Part shown: one piece after another, positions 8,818 to 16,957 of the stretch | How positions within the stretch are numbered: position 1 is the first letter of the stretch | Layout: each line of letters opens with the position of its first letter | Source of the DNA: Microbispora rosea subsp. aerata | GTDB taxonomy: Bacteria; Actinomycetota; Actinomycetes; Streptosporangiales; Streptosporangiaceae | Assembly: GCF_014647835.1 (NCBI RefSeq) | Contig: NZ_BMPY01000038.1 | Location: 1-64,000, forward strand | Direction: 5' to 3' | Length of the DNA stretch: 64,000 nucleotides | Position numbers and translations under genes: made by a program | The notes under the pieces: generated by a model | The model's database searches: none | What the model was told of the DNA's origin: nothing | Seen by the model: the letters and a program-made list of their open reading frames with translations, nothing else

Positions 8818-10350
8818 TCAGCGTCCCAGGGCGGCGCCGATGAGCGCGCGGGGGTCGGCCGCTCCGGCGAGCACGCCCGACGGCAGCACGTCGATCATAT
8901 GAGCGTGGCCGAACAGGGTGCCGTACTCGACCGACTGGACGCCGTGCCCGCGCTCGCGCAGGCCGTCCGCCCACGGCGCGCCCTCCTCCACCGCGACCAC
9001 GGTTTCGGAGTGCCAGGTGTCGAAGCCGGAGCCGCCGGTGGCGAGCGCCCACCGGGAGGCGGCGATCGCCTCCCCGGGCGACTGGTCGTGCGCGAGCAGG
9101 CGGGTGGCGAGCTGCAGCAGGACCTGCGGCTGCGCGTCGGCGCCCATCGTGCCGAAGACCGTGCGCAGTGTGCCGTCCGGCCGGGTCACCAGCGCCGGGC
9201 ACAGCGTGTGGGGCGGCCGGCGGCGCGGGCCGTACTCCGCGGGGTGACCGGGCGTGAGCGAGAAGCCGATGCCGCGGTTGTGCAGGTTGATCCCGGTGTT
9301 CGGCTCGAAGACCAGGCTGCCGAAGCCCGACGCGTTCGACTGGATGAGCGAGACGCCCATGCCGTCCCCGTCGACCACGCACAGGTACGTCGTGTCGCCC
9401 TGCGCGCTGGGGGCGTCGAGCCGGGGCGAGCGCCGTTCCGGGTCGATCAGCGCGCGGCGGGCGTCGGCGGTGTCGAGCGGCGCGACGGCCGTCTCGTGGA
9501 GCACGTCGAGCCGGTCGTGCCCGGCCGCCTTGGCCGACTCGACGAGCAGGTGGGCCCAGCGCGCATCGGCGGGGTCGCCCAGCTCGCCCAGCCCGGAGAG
9601 GATCTCCAGGGCGAGCAGCAGCAGATATCCCTGGGAGTTCGGCGGGACGCTCCAGACCCGGTGCCCGAACACCTCGACGCTCAGCGGCTCCACCCAGTCG
9701 GCGTTGGGCCTGGCCAGGTCCTCCTCGGTGAACTCGCCGCCGCCGATCTTCAGCAGGCCCTCGCCGAACTCGCCCTGGTAGAAGGCCGACCGGCCGCCTT
9801 CGGCGAGGGCGGTGAGGGCCCTGGCGACGCCGGGGCGCCGGACCACGTCGCCGGCGCGCCGCATGGCGGAGAAGTCGCCGGCGCCGGCGAGGTTGGACAG
9901 GAAGTCGCCCGCCGGGCCAAGCAGCGGCGAGGCGGGGAAGCCTTCGGTGGCGTGGCGGATCGCCGGGGCCAGGAGGTCGGGGAGCGGCAGGCGGGCGTAG
10001 CGTTCGTGCAGCGCGAGCCATCCGTCGGCGCAGCCGGGCACCGGGACCGAGCGGATGTCGAAGGCCGCGGGCATCCGTTCGTGGCCCTCCGCGCGCAGCC
10101 GTTCGGGGTCCGCCCCCGAGCCCGCCCGTCCCGAGGCGTTGAGCGCGGTGACGTTCCCGTCGTGGACGAGAGCGAACAGGTCGCCCCCGAGACCGCACAT
10201 GTGCGGCGCCGTCACCGCCAGTACGGCGTTGGCGGCGATGGCCGCGTCCACCGCGTTGCCGCCCCTGTCGAGCATGGCGACGCCCGCGGCGGATGCCAGA
10301 TGATCGATGGTGCACACCATGCCATTCAGGGCATACCGAGTCTCGCTCAC
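8818..10350 (-). CDS. Gamma-glutamyltranspeptidase family protein
   Basis: This Ntn-hydrolase is predicted to cleave gamma-glutamyl bonds (glutathione or related amides) after autoprocessing into two subunits. The processing and catalytic Thr is Thr320 in QGDTTYLCVVD; SLIQSNASGFGS and the downstream GTMGADAQPQ loop also match the family. The GTG start at 10350 gives 510 residues. No signal peptide is visible at this start, unlike many GGTs, so it may be cytoplasmic and closer to the acylase-like GGT branch; substrate is not known. It is divergent from the HAD hydrolase gene across 64 bp. Confidence 0.88.
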   Translation of the reverse strand: MSETRYALNGMVCTIDHLASAAGVAMLDRGGNAVDAAIAANAVLAVTAPHMCGLGGDLFALVHDGNVTALNASGRAGSGADPERLRAEGHERMPAAFDIRSVPVPGCADGWLALHERYARLPLPDLLAPAIRHATEGFPASPLLGPAGDFLSNLAGAGDFSAMRRAGDVVRRPGVARALTALAEGGRSAFYQGEFGEGLLKIGGGEFTEEDLARPNADWVEPLSVEVFGHRVWSVPPNSQGYLLLLALEILSGLGELGDPADARWAHLLVESAKAAGHDRLDVLHETAVAPLDTADARRALIDPERRSPRLDAPSAQGDTTYLCVVDGDGMGVSLIQSNASGFGSLVFEPNTGINLHNRGIGFSLTPGHPAEYGPRRRPPHTLCPALVTRPDGTLRTVFGTMGADAQPQVLLQLATRLLAHDQSPGEAIAASRWALATGGSGFDTWHSETVVAVEEGAPWADGLRERGHGVQSVEYGTLFGHAHMIDVLPSGVLAGAADPRALIGAALGR

Positions 10351-10414
10351 GTTCGGGATCGTACGACAGGCCAATAGAGTTGGCTGCGGTAAGCAGGACG
10401 AAGGTGAGGAATTC

Positions 10415-11068
10415 ATGATCCGGGCACTCGTGTTCGACGTCGGGGAGACGCTCATCGACGAGACCCGGATCTGGTCCAGGTGGGCCGACCGGCTGGGCGT
10501 GCCGCGCCTGACCTTCATGGGCGTCCTCGGCGGCATGGCCGCGCTCGACCGCGGGCACCGGGAGGCGTTCGAGCTGATCAGGCCGGGGATCGACCTCGAC
10601 GCCGAGATCGAGGCGTGGCGGCGCGACGACCCGGACGGGCTGCGCGAGAACTTCGACGCCGGCGACCTCTACCCCGACGTGCGGCCCGCCCTCGCCGCGC
10701 TGCGCGACGCGGGATACACGCTGATCGTCGCGGGCAACCAGCCGCCCCAGGCGTACGACGCGCTGGTCGCGATGGACCTGCCGGTCGACGGGATCCACAC
10801 CTCGGCCGGCTGGGGAGTGGAGAAGCCCGACCCGGGGTTCTTCGCCAAGGTCGCGGCGGTGGCCGGGCGCGAGCCGGGGGAGATCCTCTACGTGGGCGAC
10901 CGCCTCGACAACGACGTCCTGCCGGCCGCGCGGGCCGGGATGCGCACGGCCCTGCTGCGCCGTGGGCCGTGGGGCTACCTGCACGCCGCCCGTCCCGAGG
11001 CCGCGCGGGCCGACCTCGTCGCCGACGGCCTCGCCGACCTCGTCCGCCTGGTTCCAACCCTCGCCTGA
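10415..11068 (+). CDS. HAD-family hydrolase
   Basis: A 217-residue haloacid-dehalogenase-superfamily phosphatase. Motif I is DVGETLID with the nucleophilic Asp, motif III the Lys in EKPDPGFF and motif IV GDRLDNDV. A helical cap of subclass I type lies between motif I and residue about 90. The substrate cannot be told from sequence. The ATG is preceded by AGGTGAGGA. It is divergent from the GGT-family gene; a functional link is not evident. The 154 bp after it hold no recognisable gene. Confidence 0.88.
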   Translation: MIRALVFDVGETLIDETRIWSRWADRLGVPRLTFMGVLGGMAALDRGHREAFELIRPGIDLDAEIEAWRRDDPDGLRENFDAGDLYPDVRPALAALRDAGYTLIVAGNQPPQAYDALVAMDLPVDGIHTSAGWGVEKPDPGFFAKVAAVAGREPGEILYVGDRLDNDVLPAARAGMRTALLRRGPWGYLHAARPEAARADLVADGLADLVRLVPTLA

Positions 11069-11222
11069 CCCTTCCAAGGCCGCCCGGGGAGTCGTCGGCC
11101 TCTCGGGTGAGGATCTCGACTCCGGCGTTCAAGGCCGCCGGACGTCCCAAGATCTTGGCCATCGCGAACCTCGTCCGGCAGCGGAACAATCTCGGCTGAC
11201 GGGGGTCCCTAAGCTCGCCGGA

Positions 11223-11675
11223 TCAGGGGCGCAGCCGGCGGGCGAGGAGCTCGCGCAGCGCGCCGGTCTCCTCGCCGAGGCGGTTGAGCGACGCCAGGAA
11301 CTCCTCGGGCGCGTCGAGAAGGCCGAGCATCCGGGCGGACACCGCCTCGCGTGCGGCGCGGCCCGCCTCGATCGCGGCCCTGCCGTACGGCGTCAGCTCG
11401 ATCATGCGAGCCCGCTGGTCGCCGGGGTCGGTCCGGCGGGCCACGTAGCCGATGCGCTCCATCTCGGCCGCCACCTTGGAAGCCCCCTGCGGGGTCATGC
11501 CGAGCAGCCCGGCCAGGTCGGAGACGCGTACGGGGCCGGAGAGCAGGTGCTGGAAGACGTACCCGTGCACGGTGCGCACCCGGTCGTGCCCGGCGGCGGC
11601 CATGTGGGCGCGCACCTCGGCGTCGCAGGCCGCGGCGAGGGCCGTGAACAGCAGGGTCAGGTCACTTGACACCAC
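11223..11675 (-). CDS. MarR family transcriptional regulator
   Basis: A 150-residue dimeric winged-helix repressor of the MarR type. The DNA-binding core VSDLAGLLGMTPQGASKVAAEMERIGYV is followed by the wing RRTDPGDQRARMIELTPYG, both standard for the family. The GTG start at 11675 faces the serine hydrolase gene across 65 bp containing two palindromic boxes, so it probably represses itself and the hydrolase and responds to an unknown small ligand. Confidence 0.93.
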   Translation of the reverse strand: MVSSDLTLLFTALAAACDAEVRAHMAAAGHDRVRTVHGYVFQHLLSGPVRVSDLAGLLGMTPQGASKVAAEMERIGYVARRTDPGDQRARMIELTPYGRAAIEAGRAAREAVSARMLGLLDAPEEFLASLNRLGEETGALRELLARRLRP

Positions 11676-11692
11676 TGTCGGATGGTCAAATA

Positions 11693-11722
11693 CTCAACCT
11701 AGGTTTCGCAACTTAGGTTGAG
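11693..11722. promoter_or_regulatory. Tandem MarR operators
   Basis: Two 12-bp boxes, CAACCTAGGTTT (11695-11706) and CAACTTAGGTTG (11709-11720), lie 14 bp apart and together make an inverted repeat with arms CTCAACCTA and TTAGGTTGAG. They occupy the centre of the divergent MarR/serine hydrolase promoter region. Their sequence and location fit MarR binding sites. Confidence 0.8.
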
Positions 11723-11740
11723 CAATTTGAGAGGTGCGCC

Positions 11741-12841
11741 ATGTGGTGTGATCCGGCCTTCACGGCCGTCGCCGACGCGTTCCGGGAGACGGACCGGGGA
11801 GCGGCCGGCGGCGCCGCCCTCGCCGTGTACGCGGGCGGGCGGCTGGTCGTGGACCTCTGGCAGGGCACGGCCGACGCCGACGGCGTACGGCCCTGGGAAC
11901 GGGACACGGTCGTCAACGTCTTCTCGGCGTCCAAGGGCCTGCTGGCGACGCTCGCGCACCTGTACGTCCAGCGTGGGCTGCTCGACCTGGACGCCCCGGT
12001 GGCTCGTTACTGGCCGGAGTTCGCCACCGCCACCACCATCGCGGACCTGCTCGCCCACCGGGCCGGGCTGCCCGCCGTACGCCGGGAGCTGCCGCCGGGC
12101 GCCCTGTTCGACTGGGACGCGATGACCGCGGCGCTGGCCGCCGAGACCCCGTGGTGGCCGCCGGGGGAGCGGCACGGCTACCACGCGGTGACCTTCGGCT
12201 GGCTCGTCGGCGAGGTGCTGCGCCGGGTGGGCGGGCGGCCGGTCCGCGACCTGGTCCGCGACGAGCTGGGCGTCCCCGGCCTGTGGATCGGCCTGCCCGC
12301 CTCGGAGGCCGGCCGCGCCGCGTACCTCGCCCCGCCGCAAGCCGGGGACGAACCGCCGGCGGCGCTGACGAAGGCCATGTCCGAGCCCGGCTCGATCACG
12401 ATGATGGCCTTCTGCAACCCCGCCGAGCAGCTCACGCCCGGCCTGGCCAACACCGCGCGCTGGCGGGCCGCGCAGATCCCCGCCTCCAACGGGCACGCCA
12501 CCGCCAGGGCCCTGGCCACGCTGTACGGCAGGCTCGTGTCGGGCGAGATCCTCGGCCCGGGCGCGCTCGCCCTGGCCGTGGCCCCCCGGAGCGAGGGGCG
12601 CGACGAGGTCCTGCTCGCGCGGACCAGGTTCGCGCTGGGCTACATGCTGCCCTGCGAAATCCGGCCGTACGCGCCGAACCCGCGTGCCTTCGGGCACACC
12701 GGCTCGGGCGGGGCGCTCGCCTTCGCCGACCCGGACGCGGGCGTGGCCCTGGCCTACACCCCGAGCCGTCTCATCGTCAGCGCGGCGGGACCGGACCCGA
12801 GGTGGGAGCCCATCGTCTCGGCGCTGTACGCCTGCCTGTGA
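11741..12841 (+). CDS. Serine hydrolase (class C beta-lactamase/esterase fold)
   Basis: A 366-residue member of the beta-lactamase class C-like family, most similar in layout to EstB-type esterases. The nucleophile motif SxxK is SASK in FSASKGLLATL; the Tyr-containing loop is YHAVTFGW and the third motif is GHTGSGG. No signal peptide is present, so it is probably cytoplasmic, which favours an esterase over a true beta-lactamase. The ATG follows a GAGAGG ribosome site. It is controlled, by position, by the divergent MarR regulator and its paired operators. Confidence 0.9.
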   Translation: MWCDPAFTAVADAFRETDRGAAGGAALAVYAGGRLVVDLWQGTADADGVRPWERDTVVNVFSASKGLLATLAHLYVQRGLLDLDAPVARYWPEFATATTIADLLAHRAGLPAVRRELPPGALFDWDAMTAALAAETPWWPPGERHGYHAVTFGWLVGEVLRRVGGRPVRDLVRDELGVPGLWIGLPASEAGRAAYLAPPQAGDEPPAALTKAMSEPGSITMMAFCNPAEQLTPGLANTARWRAAQIPASNGHATARALATLYGRLVSGEILGPGALALAVAPRSEGRDEVLLARTRFALGYMLPCEIRPYAPNPRAFGHTGSGGALAFADPDAGVALAYTPSRLIVSAAGPDPRWEPIVSALYACL

Positions 12842-12860
12842 CCTCCTGCCGCTTGCCCGG

Positions 12861-14318
12861 TCAAGGCTTGCGGACGCCTCGCCAGGAGTCCCTGGTGAGG
12901 GTCCCCTCGTAGGCGATGAGGCCGAGGTCGTCGGTGTGGCGGTAGGCGAGGGCGTTGCCCCTGCGGGTGAGCACGACGTCGCCGGGGACGCACCCCGGCA
13001 CCTGCTCCAGGCGGAACGTGAGCGCGGAGCCGGAGCCGCCGGTCAGCCGCAGCGTGCCCTCGCACGAGTTCGCCGGCTCGCGCCACCTGCCCGACGTCTC
13101 GCCGCGCTTGAACTCGATCTCGATGTCGTACTCGCTGGTGAGAAGGCCGGCGGTGGGCGCGATGTGCCCCTGCCACTTGCCCTCGAACGCCTGCGGGATG
13201 GCCGTCGGCACGGCGGTGGTCGCGGGGTACGCCCCGTCCGCGCCTCCGGAAGGCTCCCCGGAGGGAGCGCCGGAGGGGGCGTCCGTGGCCGCGGCGCCGG
13301 TCGCCGCCGGGTCCGCCGCGTACGTGCCCTGCGCGGCGGCGCTCGACGAGGGTGTGGGGGACGGGCCGCCCGGCTGCGCGGACAGGCGGGGGACCAGCAG
13401 CGCCGCGGTGACCCCGAGGGCCGCCACGACCGCGCCGGCCCCGGCCAGCGCACGGGCGCGGAACCTCCCCCGGCCGCCGCCGGGAACGGTCTCCTCGCCG
13501 GTCCGGCCCCCGGGCGACGTCGCCGGCGCGGTGCCGACCAGTTCGAGCAGCAGGTCGCGGGCGGCCGGGCGGGCGGCGGGGTCCTTGGCGAGGCAGCGCC
13601 CGACCAGCGCGCGCAGGGGCGGCGGCAGCGGCGTCAGGTCCGGGAAGTCCGTCATGATCCGATGCAGCACGGCGGCGACGTTGCCCGCGCCGAACGCCGC
13701 CCGGCCGGTCGCGGCGAAGACGATCGTCGCCCCCCACGCGAACACGTCGGAGGCGGGGGTGGCCGGATGACCCGCGATCTGTTCGGGCGCCAGGTAGGCC
13801 GGGGTGCCCACCGGGCCCGCGGTCATCGTCTCGCTCTCGCTCTGGCGGGCGATGCCGAAGTCGACCACGCGGGGACCGTCCGGCCCGAGCAGCACGTTGC
13901 CCGGCTTGAAGTCGCGGTGCACGATGCCCGCGCTGTGGATCGCCGCCAGCGCGGTCGCCGTCCCCACCGCGAGCCGTTCCAGCTCGCCTGCGCGCAGCGG
14001 CCCCGACGCGGTCACCCGCTGCTGGAGCGAGGGGCCGTCGACGAACTCGCTCACGACGTACGGCTCGCGCCCGTCCACCACGGCGGTGATCACCCGGGCG
14101 GTGCAGAAGGGGGCGACGCCGCGCAGGGCGTCGAGCTCGCGCGACAGGCGGGCCCGGACGGCGGGGTCGAGCCCGGTCTTGAGCACCTTCACCGCGACCG
14201 GTGCGCCGTCGGGCGCGTGGCCCAGATAGACGACGCCTTGGCCGCCCTCGCCGAGCCGCCCGCTGATGCGGAACCCGCCGAGTGTCCGCGGATCGTCTGG
14301 CTCAAGGGGGGCGACCAT
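12861..14318 (-). CDS. Membrane-anchored Ser/Thr protein kinase (PknB-like)
   Basis: The N-terminal kinase domain (about 14-265) has the glycine loop GRLGEGGQGVVYLG, the VAIK-type Lys in VAVKVLK, the catalytic loop HRDFKPGN, DFG and the APEQ motif. A basic juxtamembrane segment and one transmembrane helix (about 295-315) follow, then a Ser/Pro/Gly/Ala-rich linker and an extracellular domain of about 110 residues containing two Cys (SCEGTL, GCVPGD) that could form a disulfide. It lacks PASTA repeats. The role is signalling by phosphorylation; the ligand is unknown. It begins 37 bp after the SGNH hydrolase gene ends and may be cotranscribed with it. Confidence 0.93.
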   Translation of the reverse strand: MVAPLEPDDPRTLGGFRISGRLGEGGQGVVYLGHAPDGAPVAVKVLKTGLDPAVRARLSRELDALRGVAPFCTARVITAVVDGREPYVVSEFVDGPSLQQRVTASGPLRAGELERLAVGTATALAAIHSAGIVHRDFKPGNVLLGPDGPRVVDFGIARQSESETMTAGPVGTPAYLAPEQIAGHPATPASDVFAWGATIVFAATGRAAFGAGNVAAVLHRIMTDFPDLTPLPPPLRALVGRCLAKDPAARPAARDLLLELVGTAPATSPGGRTGEETVPGGGRGRFRARALAGAGAVVAALGVTAALLVPRLSAQPGGPSPTPSSSAAAQGTYAADPAATGAAATDAPSGAPSGEPSGGADGAYPATTAVPTAIPQAFEGKWQGHIAPTAGLLTSEYDIEIEFKRGETSGRWREPANSCEGTLRLTGGSGSALTFRLEQVPGCVPGDVVLTRRGNALAYRHTDDLGLIAYEGTLTRDSWRGVRKP

Positions 14319-14355
14319 GGGTCACACCGTATCGACCCTGCGGCCGGTCCGAAAT

Positions 14356-15693
14356 CTAAAGGAGGCGCAGGTTCACCGCGTAGGCGAGCGCACGCCGTCC
14401 GGCGTCGCTGAGATGCAGGTGGTCGCCGGAGTCGTACTGGGGGGCCAGTTGCTCGGGAAACTCGGGGTCGCGCACGGCCCGGTCGAAGTCGAGCACGCCG
14501 TCGAACGCCCCGCTCGTGCGGATCCACTTGTTCAGCCGCTGCCTGATCTCCTCGCGCTCCGGGGTCCAGGTGGCGTACCCGTAGAACGGGGTGAGCGTGG
14601 CGCCGAGCACCTTGATCTTCCGGGCGTGGGCCTCGCGGATCAGCCGCTTGTAGCCGTACGCGAGCGGCTTGATCGATGTGTACGAGCCGCGGGAGATGTC
14701 GTTGATCCCCTCGAAGATCACGACCGTGCGCACTCCCGGCTGGGACAGCACGTCCCGGGAGAACCGGTTGAGCCCGCTCGGGCCGACGTTGGCGTGCAGC
14801 AGCCGGTTTCCGGCGATCCCGGCGTTGAGCACCCCCATGCGCCGCGACGACTGGTTGGCCAGCCGATGCCGCAGGTAGTCGGTCCAGCGGCGGTTGGCGT
14901 CGACGGCCTGGCCCGTCCCGTCGGTGAGCGAGTCGCCGAACGCGACCACCGAGCCGGCCGTCGTCGCGCCCGCCTCCACCGCGATCCGGTCGAGGAAGTA
15001 CCACTGCGTGCTGGTGTAGGTGAAGTCTTCGCCGGTCTCGTCCGCCGCGTGGTCACCCGGATCGGACAGGTACGTGGTGGTGTAGGCGCGTTCGTGCCCG
15101 GTGACGCCGTGAACCGTGCCGGGCAGGTAGACGCTGACGACCAGGGCGGAGCCGCCGGCGACGCGGCCCGGGATGGGGTCGCTCCAGACGGCCTGGCCCG
15201 GCGGCACCTTCACCGAGGCGCGGTTGCGGAAGGTGACCGGCCGGCTGGTGCCCGACAGGATCTCCGCGCCGTACGCCTGGACGCCCACGTGCACGTTCTC
15301 GAAGGTCACGGGTGCCGCGCCGAAGAGGTTGGACAGGCGCAGGCGCATGCCGCCGCCGCCGATGCTGGCGCGCACGACCATCCGCACGGTCTGCCCGCCG
15401 AGGGCCGCCGCGATCTGGTCGGTCGAGGTGCTCCACGCGCCGACCAGCCGCGTACGGGTGGAGGCGTCGCGGGCGGACCGCCGCGAGGACGCGTGCTCCC
15501 GGGAGGACGCGTGGTCGCGGGAGGAGGAGCGCGAACCGGTCGCCGAGCCCGGGTCGGGGGTGCGGGCGGCGGTCGGGAAGTTCGTGGTCGTGGTGGACTC
15601 CGCGTGGACCGGTGTGGTGGGGAGCGCGGCGGTCGCGCCGCTGACGGCGAGGGCGAGAGCGGCCATGGTCAACCGGTGAGCCGGCCGTGCCAT
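14356..15693 (-). CDS. Secreted SGNH/GDSL hydrolase
   Basis: The protein has a signal peptide (MARPAHRLTMAALALAVSG, cleavage near HAES) and an SGNH hydrolase domain. Block I is AFGDSLTDG with Ser255, the block III Asn is in GIAGNRLL, the GIND block is FEGINDIS, and block V is SGDHLHLSDAG with Asp and His. The arrangement fits carbohydrate-esterase-like members that remove acyl groups from plant polysaccharides; the actual substrate is an inference. The roughly 150 residues before block I form an additional beta-rich domain. The ATG has GGAGG 8 nt upstream. In-frame sequence upstream is not expected to be translated. Confidence 0.9.
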   Translation of the reverse strand: MARPAHRLTMAALALAVSGATAALPTTPVHAESTTTTNFPTAARTPDPGSATGSRSSSRDHASSREHASSRRSARDASTRTRLVGAWSTSTDQIAAALGGQTVRMVVRASIGGGGMRLRLSNLFGAAPVTFENVHVGVQAYGAEILSGTSRPVTFRNRASVKVPPGQAVWSDPIPGRVAGGSALVVSVYLPGTVHGVTGHERAYTTTYLSDPGDHAADETGEDFTYTSTQWYFLDRIAVEAGATTAGSVVAFGDSLTDGTGQAVDANRRWTDYLRHRLANQSSRRMGVLNAGIAGNRLLHANVGPSGLNRFSRDVLSQPGVRTVVIFEGINDISRGSYTSIKPLAYGYKRLIREAHARKIKVLGATLTPFYGYATWTPEREEIRQRLNKWIRTSGAFDGVLDFDRAVRDPEFPEQLAPQYDSGDHLHLSDAGRRALAYAVNLRLL

Positions 15694-15743
15694 CCGGGGT
15701 CCTCCATGTGGGTGTGGCTGCCTGGGGCGGGGTCCGTGGTGGG

Positions 15744-15780
15744 GCTTGCGATCGACGCGCCGTAACCGTTGATCGCAAGC
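15744..15780. promoter_or_regulatory. Long inverted repeat upstream of the SGNH hydrolase
   Basis: Arms GCTTGCGATCGAC (15744-15756) and GTTGATCGCAAGC (15768-15780) pair over 13 positions with one G-T mismatch around an 11-nt loop. The repeat lies 51 bp upstream of the SGNH hydrolase start and could be a repressor site or a 5' leader hairpin. The rest of 15694-15993 shows no gene and must hold the divergent promoters. Confidence 0.6.
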
Positions 15781-15993
15781 GCCTGTCGAGGCCATACATT
15801 ACGGCTGTTTGGCGCGCACCGGGGAGAAACTCGACCGGCCCGGGCCGCGAACGGCCGATCGCGTCGCGGAGGGACGCGCACCCCACGTGACGGGGAGGGC
15901 GTTGCGCAGATAGCGGGAATGATGTGACAAGGGGTGCAGAACTTCACTCTGTGCTCATTCTTCCGTCAAAGTGGGACGGATAGGCTCGGCACG

Positions 15994-16791
15994 ATGAACG
16001 CACACGAACGTTGGATCGTTCTGCAGGGCGCGGCGAACGTACGGGACCTCGGCGGCCTGCCGACCACGGACGGCGGGACCACGGTGCCCGGACGGATCCT
16101 GCGGGCCGACAACCTGCAGGGCCTGACCGAGGACGACGTGGCGCTGCTGGTCGGCGACCTCAAGCTGCGGCACGTGGTCGACCTGCGGTCGGAGACCGAG
16201 GTGCGCCTGGAGGGGCCCGGCCCGCTGACCCTCCTGCCGGAGGTCGGCATCCACCACCACAGCCTGTTCGCGGAGGGCGGTCGCCTCACCGACGTCGAGG
16301 CCGACACCATCGACGACAGGGCCCTGCCGTGGCAGGGCGAGCGGGACGAGGAGGAGCTGGCCGAGCTCCGCGTGACCGGCTACTACTACGGATATCTGCG
16401 CGACCGGCCCGACTCGGTGGTGACCGCCCTGCGGGTGCTCGCCCGTGACGACGGCCTGGCCGTGGTCCACTGCGCGGCGGGCAAGGACCGCACCGGAGTC
16501 GTGTGCGCGCTGGCGCTCTCCGTCGCGGGCGCCACCCGGGAGGCGATCATCGAGGACTACGCCGCCACCGGCGAACGCCTGGAGGGCATCCTCGCCCGGC
16601 TGCGCGCCAGCGACACCTACCGCGCGGACCTCGACTCCAAGCCGGCCGACAGCCACCTGCCGCGGCCGGAGTACATGGACCAGTTCCTGTCGACACTGGA
16701 CGACCGGTTCGGCGGACCCCTCGGCTGGCTGCGCACCCACGGCTGGACCGACGCCGACACCGAGGCGCTTCGCGGCCGCCTCCGAGACTGA
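15994..16791 (+). CDS. Tyrosine phosphatase (PTP-like, IphP/PtpB type)
   Basis: A 265-residue protein-tyrosine-phosphatase-superfamily enzyme. The N-terminus ANVRDLGGLPTTDG is the family hallmark, and the active-site P-loop is HCAAGKDRTG with the catalytic Cys and Arg in CX5R. DLRSETEV precedes the P-loop as in IphP/MptpB-like enzymes, which dephosphorylate tyrosine, and in some cases phosphoserine or phosphoinositides. No signal peptide or membrane segment is seen. The ATG at 15994 places the conserved N-terminus correctly. Confidence 0.92.
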   Translation: MNAHERWIVLQGAANVRDLGGLPTTDGGTTVPGRILRADNLQGLTEDDVALLVGDLKLRHVVDLRSETEVRLEGPGPLTLLPEVGIHHHSLFAEGGRLTDVEADTIDDRALPWQGERDEEELAELRVTGYYYGYLRDRPDSVVTALRVLARDDGLAVVHCAAGKDRTGVVCALALSVAGATREAIIEDYAATGERLEGILARLRASDTYRADLDSKPADSHLPRPEYMDQFLSTLDDRFGGPLGWLRTHGWTDADTEALRGRLRD

Positions 16792-16824
16792 CACGGTGAC
16801 GCGGCCAGGGGCTCGGGGCCGGGA

Positions 16825-16935
16825 TCAGGCCAGGGTCTCGCCTCCGTCGACCGTGATGACCTGGCCGGTGACGTAGTTGTCGGCCATGAGGAACAGGGCC
16901 GCGGCGGCGGCCGCGTCGTCGGAGTCCAGCCCCGG
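16825..16935 (-). pseudogene. C-terminal remnant of an SDR oxidoreductase
   Basis: On the minus strand this stretch encodes LDSDDAAAAAALFLMADNYV followed directly by TGQVITVDGGETLA and a stop at 16825-16827. That is the typical C-terminus of short-chain dehydrogenases, where a Gly-rich strand ends in VDGG. There is no N-terminal SDR sequence upstream: the frame runs straight into the Gfo/Idh gene end. It looks like the leftover of a gene deleted when the neighbouring gene arrived or moved. Confidence 0.75.
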
Positions 16936-16957
16936 ACGCCTTCGAGACGGGGGCCCG

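Noticed and set aside
5674-10377. A 1567-codon open frame overlapping hrpA and the GGT gene
   Set aside because: It is out of frame with two well-supported genes and is Arg/Pro/Gly-rich without any domain.
11069-11222. Possible gene fragment between the HAD hydrolase and marR (GRPKILAIANLVRQRNNLG on plus)
   Set aside because: The translation is short, has no start signal and no family that I recognise, so it was not reported as a feature.
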